Positions 21,069 to 30,800 of a stretch of DNA of 64,000 nucleotides are shown here, in pieces. The stretch is taken from positions 1 through 64,000 of the IMG/VR virus record IMGVR_UViG_3300025652_007805; one strand, 5' to 3'. Position 1 is the first letter of the stretch. Each line of letters opens with the position of its first letter. This DNA comes from a virus. Below the pieces are notes generated by a model. That model saw only the letters and a list, made by a program, of their open reading frames with translations. It did no database searches and was not told the DNA's origin. Position numbers and translations under genes: made by a program.

Positions 21069-22010
21069 TTATGAAATAACTGCTTTAATAAAGCGTATTG
21101 GGATATCGATAGTATATCCAGTTGACATTCCGGTGGCTCTAACCATAGTGTCTATAAAATTAACCACCGAAGCACCCGATGCCTTGTTTGTCATACCAGC
21201 GGTGCCACCAAGCTGAGTGAACAAATAGGTACTCGTATTTAAGTCCAAACTTGCTCCAATTTTAAATTCTAATTTTGTACCTCTAGGTCCAGCGATTGTT
21301 TGTGAAGTAGAATTAGAGTCGTCTAGGTTATCAGAAACCACATTGTCACTCGAATCAACGGTATAAAAAGCGATATTGTCGTCATCAATATAATCAGCAG
21401 CAACTCTATTTCCATTACGATCAACAATATATCCCATTCGATTATCAATTTGAATTATATATGAACTTTCAATCATATCGCTTATTGAACTTCTTTGTTT
21501 TGGAGATATTTCTGTTGTATCTAAACCCTGGTCTATTCTAATATAATTTGAATCCTCAAAGGATTCTCCAAACAAAATACCTTGAACCTGGTCTGACCCT
21601 ATATAGCCAACGGCAGAGGTTGTCCCAGCGGCATCTGTTCCTTCTGTTGAGCGATCAACAGCGACCATGAATGCACCAGAAGTATGTGTTTTAGTGTTTG
21701 TAAGATTTTGATTTAATTTTAAAACTGGTAAATAAAGCAAATTTGTATTCGCAATTGTGACAAGTTTTGTTTTCATTGAAGAACCATTATTTGTAAATGA
21801 TTCAAGAACTGGCGTTTGCAAGATTTCCAAATCGTAATATGCTGAACCTGATGTTTGGTTTGGATTATAAAGAGTATAATTAATCTCTTCGTCTCCAAGG
21901 GCAAATTTTGTGATTCGGAAAGATCCATCGCCCTTTGAAAGAACCTTTCTACCGTGATCGGTTAAAACCGCATCAAGTATTATATCACCACTGTTGTCTA
22001 AAAAAGCCAT
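21069..22010 (-). CDS. Virion structural protein with N-terminal LTDHGRK-type domain
   Basis: A 313-residue protein. The N-terminal region (LTDHGRKVLSKGDGSFRITK, then FALGDEEINYTLYN) corresponds to the start of the 26890-27822 protein (LTPHGRQLLMKG, then YAFFDDDILYDTQ), so the two share a domain. Related openings are known to me from structural proteins of marine T4-like phages. The remainder is Thr/Ser/Asp-rich and beta-patterned. It starts downstream of a CTATTTAT box and ends 11 bases before the next gene. Function within the tail is unknown. Confidence 0.75.
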   Translation of the reverse strand: MAFLDNSGDIILDAVLTDHGRKVLSKGDGSFRITKFALGDEEINYTLYNPNQTSGSAYYDLEILQTPVLESFTNNGSSMKTKLVTIANTNLLYLPVLKLNQNLTNTKTHTSGAFMVAVDRSTEGTDAAGTTSAVGYIGSDQVQGILFGESFEDSNYIRIDQGLDTTEISPKQRSSISDMIESSYIIQIDNRMGYIVDRNGNRVAADYIDDDNIAFYTVDSSDNVVSDNLDDSNSTSQTIAGPRGTKLEFKIGASLDLNTSTYLFTQLGGTAGMTNKASGASVVNFIDTMVRATGMSTGYTIDIPIRFIKAVIS

Positions 22011-22043
22011 TAATGAACTCCCAAATATGTCACTTTTCTCATA

Positions 22044-22051
22044 ATAAATAG
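22044..22051 (-). promoter_or_regulatory. Candidate late promoter box (CTATTTAT)
   Basis: Coding strand CTATTTATTATG, 34-41 bases before the start at 22010, in a 42-base gap after the 22053-23900 gene. A GGGAG ribosome site follows. The gap has no other evident signal. Confidence 0.5.
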
Positions 22052-22052
22052 A

Positions 22053-23900
22053 TTACACAGAGAAATCTTCTTCACTTTCTTCTTTTATCAAGTTAACTTT
22101 AACATTAAAATCTATAATTTTTCCGCTATCGTTTGATCTCACTCTAAATTTAAACTTTCTTCCCCAAATTTTATGAGCCAATTCTTCAATCCCTTCTGTA
22201 TTTCCAAGACTTGCTGATTGAAGTTGTTGTTTGAACGTTGGAATAAAACCATCATTGTTTCTAAAATTTTCAATATTAAAATAAATTTGTTGTTCTGCTG
22301 CCTGCAACTGCAATAGGCTCCTAAAATTCAAATTAGAAGAGTTTGGAATTAAATTCCTTTGTTCAGTAATTAGGATTGAGTTTACTAAAACTCTCGAATC
22401 ATCAGCGTCTTTTAACAATTCAACTTCATATGCAGCACTTGGGTTGGAATATGAACCAAATTCATTAATCGTTCTAAAAATATAATAATATTTTTTATTT
22501 GGACGTATGTTATCCAAAACAACCATATTTTCAGTCATATCAAGATTTTGAAATGTACCTATTAGATTATCTGTGAAATCATCATATATCGTTGGTCTCG
22601 TAGAAGTTCTGTAAATCTGAAATCTTGCGGATTCTTTTCTATATTTAAACTGTACTTCTCCATTTGGCAAATTATAGTTTGGTCCAATTTTATTATTTAA
22701 TATCGAAAATGAGGATAAATCAGCCTGTTCTTCGCCTTTTTGTAATTCTAAATAAATCTTAACTTTTCCTTCTGAGGACATTTTGTTGTGAAATGATACA
22801 AAAGGTGGTAATGGAGGTGCCGGTATGTTTATCAATGTATTTTCAAAAATAACTACATTATCTAATCTTATTTTAGGTCTAACATTGACCACACATTCGC
22901 CAGAGTCACCATTATCAACAACATCACTAAAGAAGTATTCTTGTCCTATAACAGCATAATAAGCAGTAGCACGATAATAATATGTTTTATTTTCTTTAAT
23001 CTGGGTATCGATGAAGAGCTTATTTTCTTGTGTTGCAGCCATAAAGAAAACCTGATCGGGTGTTCCAACCGCTGTTTCCGAAAACCACTTCTCTACTCTA
23101 AAGAAAAGATATTCATTTGCATTTTCATCACCTTTAAATATATCAACATAGTCCATTGAGTTTTTTGAAATCGTTTTTCTTATTTGACCAAAGACTTCTT
23201 GTTGTATTATATCATATGAAAGATCAATAGGTTTATTTGATATTGGATAATATGCATCAACTGGGAAAGGGTAATTGAAATTGTCTATAAATGATTTCAA
23301 CGTTAAATCTTCTTCATTTGTTAGTCTAGAAACAGAATTTGAATAGTGTCCAAAAAGCACCATGAACCTTTCATATATGCTAAATCCATATCCCAATCTA
23401 TCAGCTTCTTGAATGTGATTAGAGATTTGACCATCGGTTGGATAAGTCATATATAATATATTAGAGAACTGATATTTGCTAAAATCTGCTTCTGGGTTTC
23501 CTATTAATGGTGTATTGCTATTAAAAACAATATTTCTTTGATTGGTAGAGCCTTCTTCTCTGGTGTAAAATAAGGGCAATTCTATTTCATCTGCCGGGTT
23601 TGGAGTTGCTTCAAAAAATCTATTTGTTGTAAGTGAATATGTCGGAGTTCCAGAAGGAGTTTCGGTATCAATTTCTTGAGGAGTAATTGGCTCCAATATA
23701 CTTGAATTAAAATAAGTTATTATTTCACCAGGCAATAAATCTATTGCGTTTTGTTCTTCAGTTTTGGTAAACTTTATTTTTGTTGTCTTATGATAAACAT
23801 CACCCATATCAGCCAAATTTAACTGCCCTATTTCAAGTATAGAGAGAGTCTCGTCCTTAAATGGATCAGTGCCTGGTTCATTTATAACAATCTTAGACAT
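22053..23900 (-). CDS. Virion structural protein with fibronectin-III-like segment
   Basis: I choose the ATG at 23898-23900 (MSKIVINEPGTDPF), which follows the upstream stop by 1 base and has a GGGGGA site; the earlier ATG at 23951 would overlap the upstream gene by 50 bases and start with a Gln/Pro run. The 615-residue product is beta-rich. Two Tyr-rich repeats, ENKTYYYRATAYYAVIGQEY and PNKKYYYIFRTINEFGSYSN, look like FN3-type strands (KxYYYxxRA). The C-terminal part includes ELAHKIWGRKFKFRVRSNDS. It belongs to the large tail operon. No enzyme motif; a tail or baseplate surface role is likely. Confidence 0.75.
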   Translation of the reverse strand: MSKIVINEPGTDPFKDETLSILEIGQLNLADMGDVYHKTTKIKFTKTEEQNAIDLLPGEIITYFNSSILEPITPQEIDTETPSGTPTYSLTTNRFFEATPNPADEIELPLFYTREEGSTNQRNIVFNSNTPLIGNPEADFSKYQFSNILYMTYPTDGQISNHIQEADRLGYGFSIYERFMVLFGHYSNSVSRLTNEEDLTLKSFIDNFNYPFPVDAYYPISNKPIDLSYDIIQQEVFGQIRKTISKNSMDYVDIFKGDENANEYLFFRVEKWFSETAVGTPDQVFFMAATQENKLFIDTQIKENKTYYYRATAYYAVIGQEYFFSDVVDNGDSGECVVNVRPKIRLDNVVIFENTLINIPAPPLPPFVSFHNKMSSEGKVKIYLELQKGEEQADLSSFSILNNKIGPNYNLPNGEVQFKYRKESARFQIYRTSTRPTIYDDFTDNLIGTFQNLDMTENMVVLDNIRPNKKYYYIFRTINEFGSYSNPSAAYEVELLKDADDSRVLVNSILITEQRNLIPNSSNLNFRSLLQLQAAEQQIYFNIENFRNNDGFIPTFKQQLQSASLGNTEGIEELAHKIWGRKFKFRVRSNDSGKIIDFNVKVNLIKEESEEDFSV

Positions 23901-23901
23901 A

Positions 23902-24894
23902 TCAATATCCCCCCGTTGTTGGAGTTGTAGTTGAGGCTGGGGCGGTAGCAACAGGGCTGCCTACGGTACCACCGCTGCTGTCGCTTGGTGCTGTAAATCC
24001 GCCGCTTCCATCATTCGGTCTTGTATAGCCAGCAGTTCCAGTTTGAGCAACAATATTGGAAGTTGATCCAATCACATCATAATCTTTAGAAATATAGTGC
24101 TGAACTGATATGTTCTTTATTTCCCTTTCTTGATTGCTTGGTCTTACAGTTTGTGTAATGGAATTTTCTGGCTGTATGAAAAAATATTGCCCTTCAATTG
24201 GAAAAGATAGCAAGTCTCTTTTTATTTTTAAATTATTGTTATAATATCTCTTTAACCTGCAAAGTGTTGTCGTGGTTAAAGAATCAATATCACCTTTTTT
24301 TAAAAGTTTAAATTTTGGCTTATTAATCATAATTTCACCTTCTTTGGACATTTCATATCCGTCAAACATTTCAACTTGGACCAACTTAAAATGATTTACA
24401 TTCATTGCGGCTTGGGTTTTTAAGTTCTTAATTAAATCTCCAGTGGGGTTGCCTTTCAGTTTTTTGACAAATTCTAATTGATATAAAAATAATGCTTTTA
24501 TCTGATTTGGTAACTCGGCTAAAAATTCAGTGAATTCTCTTTTTGTTAAATTTTCATTTGCTAATGCAATAAAATTTTTCTCAAATTCTAAGTTATAGTC
24601 TCTTCCTTTTGAAATATTTATATCAGGTGGAGTGTTAAAGTTTTCAGCCACTTCGGGGGATACCTCAGTAGTAGAGGTATCAAATGCTTCATTTTCATCA
24701 CTAATAAAAGAGTATCTTACAAATAATGAATTATCTCCCAAGAACTCACTGGATTCAATAAAGTCTTCAAACTGACTCACAGACACAGTTTTCGTGCTGA
24801 CTGCTTCTATTGCTTTGAAATTTTCACTATTTTGTGTTATCTCAGAAACAACCAATTTTTCTTGCGGAGTTGATGATGGACTTTTAGCTGGCAT
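23902..24894 (-). CDS. Virion-associated protein with low-complexity C-terminus
   Basis: A 330-residue protein. An acidic Ser-rich N-terminal third is followed by a helical region (REFTEFLAELPNQIKALFLY; KKLKGNPTGDLIKNLKTQAA), a beta-like part with LLSFPIEGQYFFIQPENS, and a flexible Gly/Ser/Thr/Pro-rich tail of about 50 residues (NDGSGGFTAPSDSSGGTVGS, then Ala/Thr/Pro repeats). No recognised domain. It overlaps the 24884-26890 gene by 11 bases. Presence in the tail operon suggests a virion role. The tail could be a flexible linker or attachment segment. Confidence 0.7.
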   Translation of the reverse strand: MPAKSPSSTPQEKLVVSEITQNSENFKAIEAVSTKTVSVSQFEDFIESSEFLGDNSLFVRYSFISDENEAFDTSTTEVSPEVAENFNTPPDINISKGRDYNLEFEKNFIALANENLTKREFTEFLAELPNQIKALFLYQLEFVKKLKGNPTGDLIKNLKTQAAMNVNHFKLVQVEMFDGYEMSKEGEIMINKPKFKLLKKGDIDSLTTTTLCRLKRYYNNNLKIKRDLLSFPIEGQYFFIQPENSITQTVRPSNQEREIKNISVQHYISKDYDVIGSTSNIVAQTGTAGYTRPNDGSGGFTAPSDSSGGTVGSPVATAPASTTTPTTGGY

Positions 24895-26890
24895 TTGACT
24901 TCTCCTTTTTTATTTCAGAATTTGGCTTGCTCATTTCTTCAGTAACATTTTTCAAATCTGCTGGTTTTTGTCTTCCAACTTTAAAAACATTTGTATCAAA
25001 TGTCGGATTAAATATCTTATTTACTTCTTCTAATTTGATTGTTGATATATCTTTTAAATTAGTTGATAAATCTTTACCAAAAACCATTAAGTTTGGGCTT
25101 AAAAAAGAATATAAATTTTCCTGTAGGTCTAAAAGTTTTTCGTAACTCTTTGGGACCAACTCAGTATCCTTGTCGCTTGGAGAGGAATTGAAAAATTTAT
25201 TAAATTCGTTATTTGCACGATTTTCAAATTGACTACTCTGTAGTATGGCTGCGCCTTCACCAGTATTCATATTCATATAGTTATAAGACATTGAATAATT
25301 TTTTAAAACAACCGCCTCTTTGAAAAGATAATCTAAAAATATAACGTTTCTACTGTTTGGTGTATTAACAAACGCCCTTAGCGAGTCTGCCTGTGTATTG
25401 TTGTTGGACAAATCAAATGAACTTTCAAAATCTCTTGCTAATTTAGATAAATCCTCGCTAAAACCTCTCAAAGAAAAAAGAGTTGCATTTCTAGGGTCAA
25501 CTTTTGTAGATATAGAGTTGGTTAAATCCCGTTTGTTCTTATTTGATAATTCATATAAATATGAAAAAGCACGAACATAAACTTCATTAGCAGTGGACCA
25601 AGAGGGGCTATCTGGGTCGCTTATATTAAAATCGTTAAATTGTGATTCATATAATCTTGATTTTGTACGATTCAAATCAAAATCATAGTTTTTACTTCTC
25701 TCAACCATTGTATAATAATCGCTTATTTCTTTCTCCGAGATTCTCAAATCGTCTATGATGTTTGAAACAAAATCAACCGTAGGATCTTTGAAAGTTAAAC
25801 CTAAACGATATTGATAGCGACCCAAAGAAGTTTTGTCTACTGTTTTATCTGTAAATTGAAACATTCTTATATCATTTTGTCCAGTATTTATTTCACTAAT
25901 CAATCCAAAATCCTCTTCTACAGAATCTATTTGAAAGCCCTGACCTGATGAGAATGTCTTAACTATAATGGCAGTTTCATCGACATCCATTCGTTTTCTT
26001 GTAATTTGTAGATTTTTTATTTTAATATTGTTGATATTTTCTGAGATTGCTTGTTGGCTCAATGTTCTTAAAAAATATCCATATTTTGTATTATAAAGAA
26101 CCAAATTCTTAAAGTTTATTGAAAAAATACCAGTTACATTTCCTTCATTATTGATAGAGTATTTTAAATCACTAAACGAGGAAACCTGTTTTTCTCCGAT
26201 TGCTTTTGGCGAATCAAATTGTTTTTTTCTGAAATCTTTAATTTTAAAATTGATAATATCCAAGGTCGTAAGTAAACTATGTTCTTCCTCAATATGCCTT
26301 GGTCCAACCATATATCCTTTCTCTGGGTGTAAGTGCACTGGGCCGCTGTATTGTTCTCCAGTTGGTAACACAAAAACAGTCGCTGTGGATACAGCACTTC
26401 CCAAATCAATAACCGAATCAGAAGCAATGTTTCCATAACGGCGAACAGCACCTGAGAAGTCTAAATTTGCTGCTTGTAAAATTTCGGACATTTCAAAATA
26501 AACAGAACAAAATACTTTAACTTGTTGTTCTTGATTATTAAATTTTACATCATAAGAGTCTATAAATCTAACATTGTCTTCGGAATTTACTTGATTAAGG
26601 GACTTTGCCGGTCTGGAAATGATTTTAACCGATTCGTCTTCACCATAGTTTGAAATTAAAAAGTCTTTATCAAATTGAATTTGACCTAAAGTAATATTAT
26701 CGTTCAAGCCAACATTTGAAGATATAACCATAAGAACTCTCATGTGTTGTGAGGTCTCTGGTGTAGACCAACTATTGTTATCTTTTGAGTCACCGATTAC
26801 TGTTGTGACCTTTATGCTCATTTCTTCATTAGAGGCATCGAATAAATCTATTTCTTTTATAAAAATATTTGGTATTTGTCCTTTGCTCAT
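24884..26890 (-). CDS. Virion structural protein
   Basis: I choose the ATG at 26888-26890 (MSKGQIPNIFIKEIDLFDAS), which overlaps the upstream stop by one base as TAATG and has a GAGG about 10 bases before it. The 668-residue product is rich in Asn, Ser, Asp and aromatic residues. It contains NNWSTPETSQHMRVLMVISS-type beta regions and a helical C-terminal third (FNKFFNSSPSDKDTELVPKS; DLQENLYSFL), and ends in a Lys/Glu/Ser-rich tail. No family is recognised. Its place among structural genes and its length suggest a tail or baseplate component. Confidence 0.7.
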   Translation of the reverse strand: MSKGQIPNIFIKEIDLFDASNEEMSIKVTTVIGDSKDNNSWSTPETSQHMRVLMVISSNVGLNDNITLGQIQFDKDFLISNYGEDESVKIISRPAKSLNQVNSEDNVRFIDSYDVKFNNQEQQVKVFCSVYFEMSEILQAANLDFSGAVRRYGNIASDSVIDLGSAVSTATVFVLPTGEQYSGPVHLHPEKGYMVGPRHIEEEHSLLTTLDIINFKIKDFRKKQFDSPKAIGEKQVSSFSDLKYSINNEGNVTGIFSINFKNLVLYNTKYGYFLRTLSQQAISENINNIKIKNLQITRKRMDVDETAIIVKTFSSGQGFQIDSVEEDFGLISEINTGQNDIRMFQFTDKTVDKTSLGRYQYRLGLTFKDPTVDFVSNIIDDLRISEKEISDYYTMVERSKNYDFDLNRTKSRLYESQFNDFNISDPDSPSWSTANEVYVRAFSYLYELSNKNKRDLTNSISTKVDPRNATLFSLRGFSEDLSKLARDFESSFDLSNNNTQADSLRAFVNTPNSRNVIFLDYLFKEAVVLKNYSMSYNYMNMNTGEGAAILQSSQFENRANNEFNKFFNSSPSDKDTELVPKSYEKLLDLQENLYSFLSPNLMVFGKDLSTNLKDISTIKLEEVNKIFNPTFDTNVFKVGRQKPADLKNVTEEMSKPNSEIKKEKSNAS

Positions 26891-27822
26891 TATTCGCAAT
26901 CCTCGATGTCTTCATCAGTAACTAATGTTTGATATATATTTACTTCGCCGTCTTGTATGTCTTCACATTTTATATCCAATCCTAAGTAAATATTTTTTTC
27001 TTTAAGTTTTGATATACCCTGGCATAAATCAGAATTAGGTATTTCTCTATCTCTTGATATATTGAAATAGTTTTCAACACTATTTTCGTCAACTATGAGA
27101 CCCATGACGGTTGATTCTGCGGAAAAAGGCGACTCTTCTTTTAAAATATCAATGTCTTTTTCTTGATTATCTAATGCAAAAATAAGTTTATCAAAAGTGA
27201 CTTCATCATAATCATATTTAAACACTTCTATTGAAAGAGAATCTTTATAAGAGAATCCATTTTTCTCCAATAGGTGCAATAATAATTGCTCTTTTTCTAA
27301 TTTTAAAAATGTATCGTCTTCTGCGACTTCTGAGGATTCATAATCCATACTAATATATGCATCTCTGCTTAAATGTGCCAAAGACATAGTGAAATTCAAC
27401 TCACACTCTACTTGAGGGACATTATAAAGGGGACTTGTTGAAGAAGAAATATAACTATTTGAAGAACTAAATTCTCCCAAAAGTGCGGTTGCTTCCCAAC
27501 CATTCGCTTTTTTAGAAGAAGGCTTATTGGTTCCAATAGGATATATTAAAATATTATCGTCTTCTGTTGTGTTTTGGTCGTAATATTTGCTTTCAACACC
27601 TGTTAAAGTTGTCTGTGGTTTTAGGCTTGGTGTATCAGTTAAAATTCTAACTTTTGTTTGTGTATTATTCTCGGAAAATCCACCGGCTTGAGTATCATAT
27701 AAAATGTCATCATCAAAAAAAGCATAATATTCAGGCTTGAGTTCACCCTTCATTAAAAGTTGTCTTCCGTGCGGAGTCAACTCAATCTTTATTACGTCTT
27801 CTTTTTTATTGAAAAATGTCAT
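26890..27822 (-). CDS. Virion structural protein with LTPHGRQ-type N-terminal domain
   Basis: A 310-residue acidic protein. The opening (FFNKKEDVIKIELTPHGRQL, then LMKGELKPEYYAFFDDDILYD) is related to that of the 21069-22010 protein. The remainder has SSSNSYISSSTSPLYNVPQV, a hydrophobic helix near KLEKEQLLLHLLEKNGFSY and a very acidic end (VTDEDIEDCE). No active-site motif. It lies between the 1337-residue structural protein and the 668-residue protein. A virion role is inferred from the shared domain and position. Confidence 0.72.
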   Translation of the reverse strand: MTFFNKKEDVIKIELTPHGRQLLMKGELKPEYYAFFDDDILYDTQAGGFSENNTQTKVRILTDTPSLKPQTTLTGVESKYYDQNTTEDDNILIYPIGTNKPSSKKANGWEATALLGEFSSSNSYISSSTSPLYNVPQVECELNFTMSLAHLSRDAYISMDYESSEVAEDDTFLKLEKEQLLLHLLEKNGFSYKDSLSIEVFKYDYDEVTFDKLIFALDNQEKDIDILKEESPFSAESTVMGLIVDENSVENYFNISRDREIPNSDLCQGISKLKEKNIYLGLDIKCEDIQDGEVNIYQTLVTDEDIEDCE

Positions 27823-27838
27823 TGTTTATTCCTCATTA

Positions 27839-30800
27839 TCAAGATCCACTCTTTATACAATCACTTAATTGCTGTCGATGCAAATCACTCATATTACTAC
27901 GACCAATAACATCCCTTAATGCTCTCAATTCACTACATAAGAGCCCCAATTGATCTGGTGAAATAGCAACTTGGCTGTAAGGGTCGCTTGGGTTTGCTGA
28001 AATACCAGCACTTCCGAGTGTCCCGGCACCTGTAGCACCAACGCCAATTGCTGTACCCGCAGGGGCACCAGTCGGACCAGTGGCTATCGCGGCGAGACCT
28101 GCTTTGCCGGGAACGCCAGCACTAACAGACGATTGTGCTTCTTCTGTTAGAGCCTCAGAAACAGGAACAGCGGCTTCTGCTATTTTACCCTGTGGTTTGA
28201 CTAATGTTTTGAGACCACCTGGTTCAAATTGTCCGATGGCAACTTCAGCATCAAGTTTTGCCAATTCCACAAGAGAAAAGAAATCATATGGCCAATTAAA
28301 AGTGTTTCTTGGAACTTCTTGAAGTTTATCGCCTTCTGTTCCTACTACAGATCTCCAATAATTGGTAGTTGCTCTTTGTTTTACCTTGAAAACCATCCAA
28401 CGAATTTTTGATGGTAACGGTGTTCCTTTATCGCTAGTATCCAATACTTTGCCACCAGGTTGTTGGAGGACCGTTGCTCCGCCGCCAAGAAGTTCTTGTG
28501 CTAACAATGGATGAGAAATTTCAGATCTGACTGCTTCAAATTTTGAAGTTATACTTGGATAAAGCCCTTGCCATATGTCTGCGAGGTCTTGTTTTGATAG
28601 TGTTTGTGAGAACTCAAATATATACATCGCGAAGGGCTCAATTGATTCCGTGGCTAAAAAGTCCATACTCGGTGGAAATACATAATCTCGCATTTTATTA
28701 ACCATATTTGTAACAGAATCACCTGTGCCGTTGTTGGATAAAATAGCATTTGTTATGTCTTTGCGAGGTATGTGGAAATATTTTCTAAGTCCCTCCGCTT
28801 CAATGAATGGAACCGCGACCACCGCTTCTTTAATAACTTTTTCATTGGCGACTTCTCCCATTCTCTTTGGTTTTGTTGAGAAGTCAAGTTGGTCTGCTAA
28901 TGACCGAATATTTCCAGTGTCTTTTTCAAGTATATTAGTTAACCAGTTTGAATCAATATCCTCAATCTGTAAAAAGACACCTTTTGCTTGGTCTTCTTCT
29001 ATTCTTCCATACTGATGCCACATTCCTCTTGGAACCGACTGGGAGGCGTTAAGAGGAAGTGTGACCGAAGTTTTTGAAGACAAGTGGGCAAAGTTTAACA
29101 TTGGGGACTCCCACTTACTTTGAATAACTAAGCGAGCAGTCTCTTCGTTAAGGTCTCCAGATTGATCTCTTTCAATAGAAAGAAGGTTAACGGAGGCACT
29201 CAATTGCAAAGCATTAGCATTATATGCGTAGTTTTGAGCATAAGCAGACTCTATCTTTTTCGGACTACCAGCAGGAATATCAAAAATATCTTCGCCTGTA
29301 TCTGTATTTGGATCAACATATCTATAATACGTTATGGAGGCAGATCTTTGAATATCTTTGGCGGTATAAATTCCGTCTTCTGTTGGCGTAAATTTAATAT
29401 CAGCCCAAGCTTGTCCGTGATAATAAGGAGGAGTAAAAGGGTAATTTTCCCCTTTACTGGATTTATTACCTATTTGAGTCTCGCTGGCGAAGACAACACT
29501 TCCACCTGTATATCCGACCCCTTGTGCTTCAATTAACGAAGGAGGACCAAATGCTGTTGGTCTTGAATACATTGTAAAATTCTCTGTAGAGTCAGCAGAA
29601 TATTGCGGGGCGGTAAAATATTTAGACCCAACACCACCAGAGACATTAGATATTTGAGCATCAGAAGTGGTTTTATACATCTTTACTCGCATCATATAAT
29701 CTTTGCCTGCTTCAAACTGTTTTAATTCATTTGACGGCTTAGAGAAAAATGTAGTATAATTCTTATTTTGTAAGAAAAAGTTTGATGTCTCTGATAAAAA
29801 ATTATGAGTCATCAAGGTGTATAGTCTGTCTCCAGCAACAGAATTTAATGTTGCTGAGGAAGAGTGGTTAGCAATAATATCTGGTTCGTTACAAAACAAT
29901 TCAACACCCTGTAAGGTCTCTGGTTTTATGATTGCTTCAAATGGTATTCGTTTATCAAATATTAGACCCTCTCCATTATTTATTGAGTATCTATTCTCGT
30001 TGCTAGCCAGAGAACCACTATAAGAACAATAGTAGTCGCTACCAGAAACAAATACTCTTTTGTTTGCTGATCCTGATTCTTTCAATGACCCATTGATTAA
30101 AGGATAGTCAACTGCCACACCAGATTTGATTGAATTATACATAATCCCTGGGGCAAATAAAGGTGCAAGAATGTTTTGGAAAGTAATTTTTGCTGGTCCA
30201 CCGGCAAAACCTCCTGTTCCTGATCCTGATGCTGCTAAAGAAGCACTATAAGAAGTAAAAAACTGCTGGGCTATTTGCACTGTTCTCTGTTGTGGGTAAA
30301 AACCCTCATAAGGAAGTAACTTTTTAATTGCTTTGCATTTTAAAGTTATTTTTAATGGCTCTCCCATACTTTCGTTGTCGTTTAGAACCATTTCAAAGTT
30401 TTTCATAAAATCAGAATTTGAATAAATTTGATAAAAATTGTCTTCGTTGGAGCCAGTTGTGCTTGATAGACCTCCGTTCAATTCAAAAATATTTAAATTT
30501 TCATCAATCGGAGACTTTGTTTCATAAAAAGAAACATGATTTGATATTCTAAATTCTGGTATGATTGTATGGTCTTTTCCAAGCTGTCTTGGTCCTTGTA
30601 TGAAATCTCCATAAGAATCATAAAATGGGTTTTTACCTGATTGTGATCCTGCTTCCCATTTTGCCTCTCCGGAAGGGACGGAATAATCTGCATCCAGATC
30701 GCTAAACAAAGATCCGCTATTGACGCCTTCAACTTCCATTCCATTTATATTGACTGCGGAAGAGAGTGGAGTGATTGTGTGTTTTCTATTATAAATTGGA

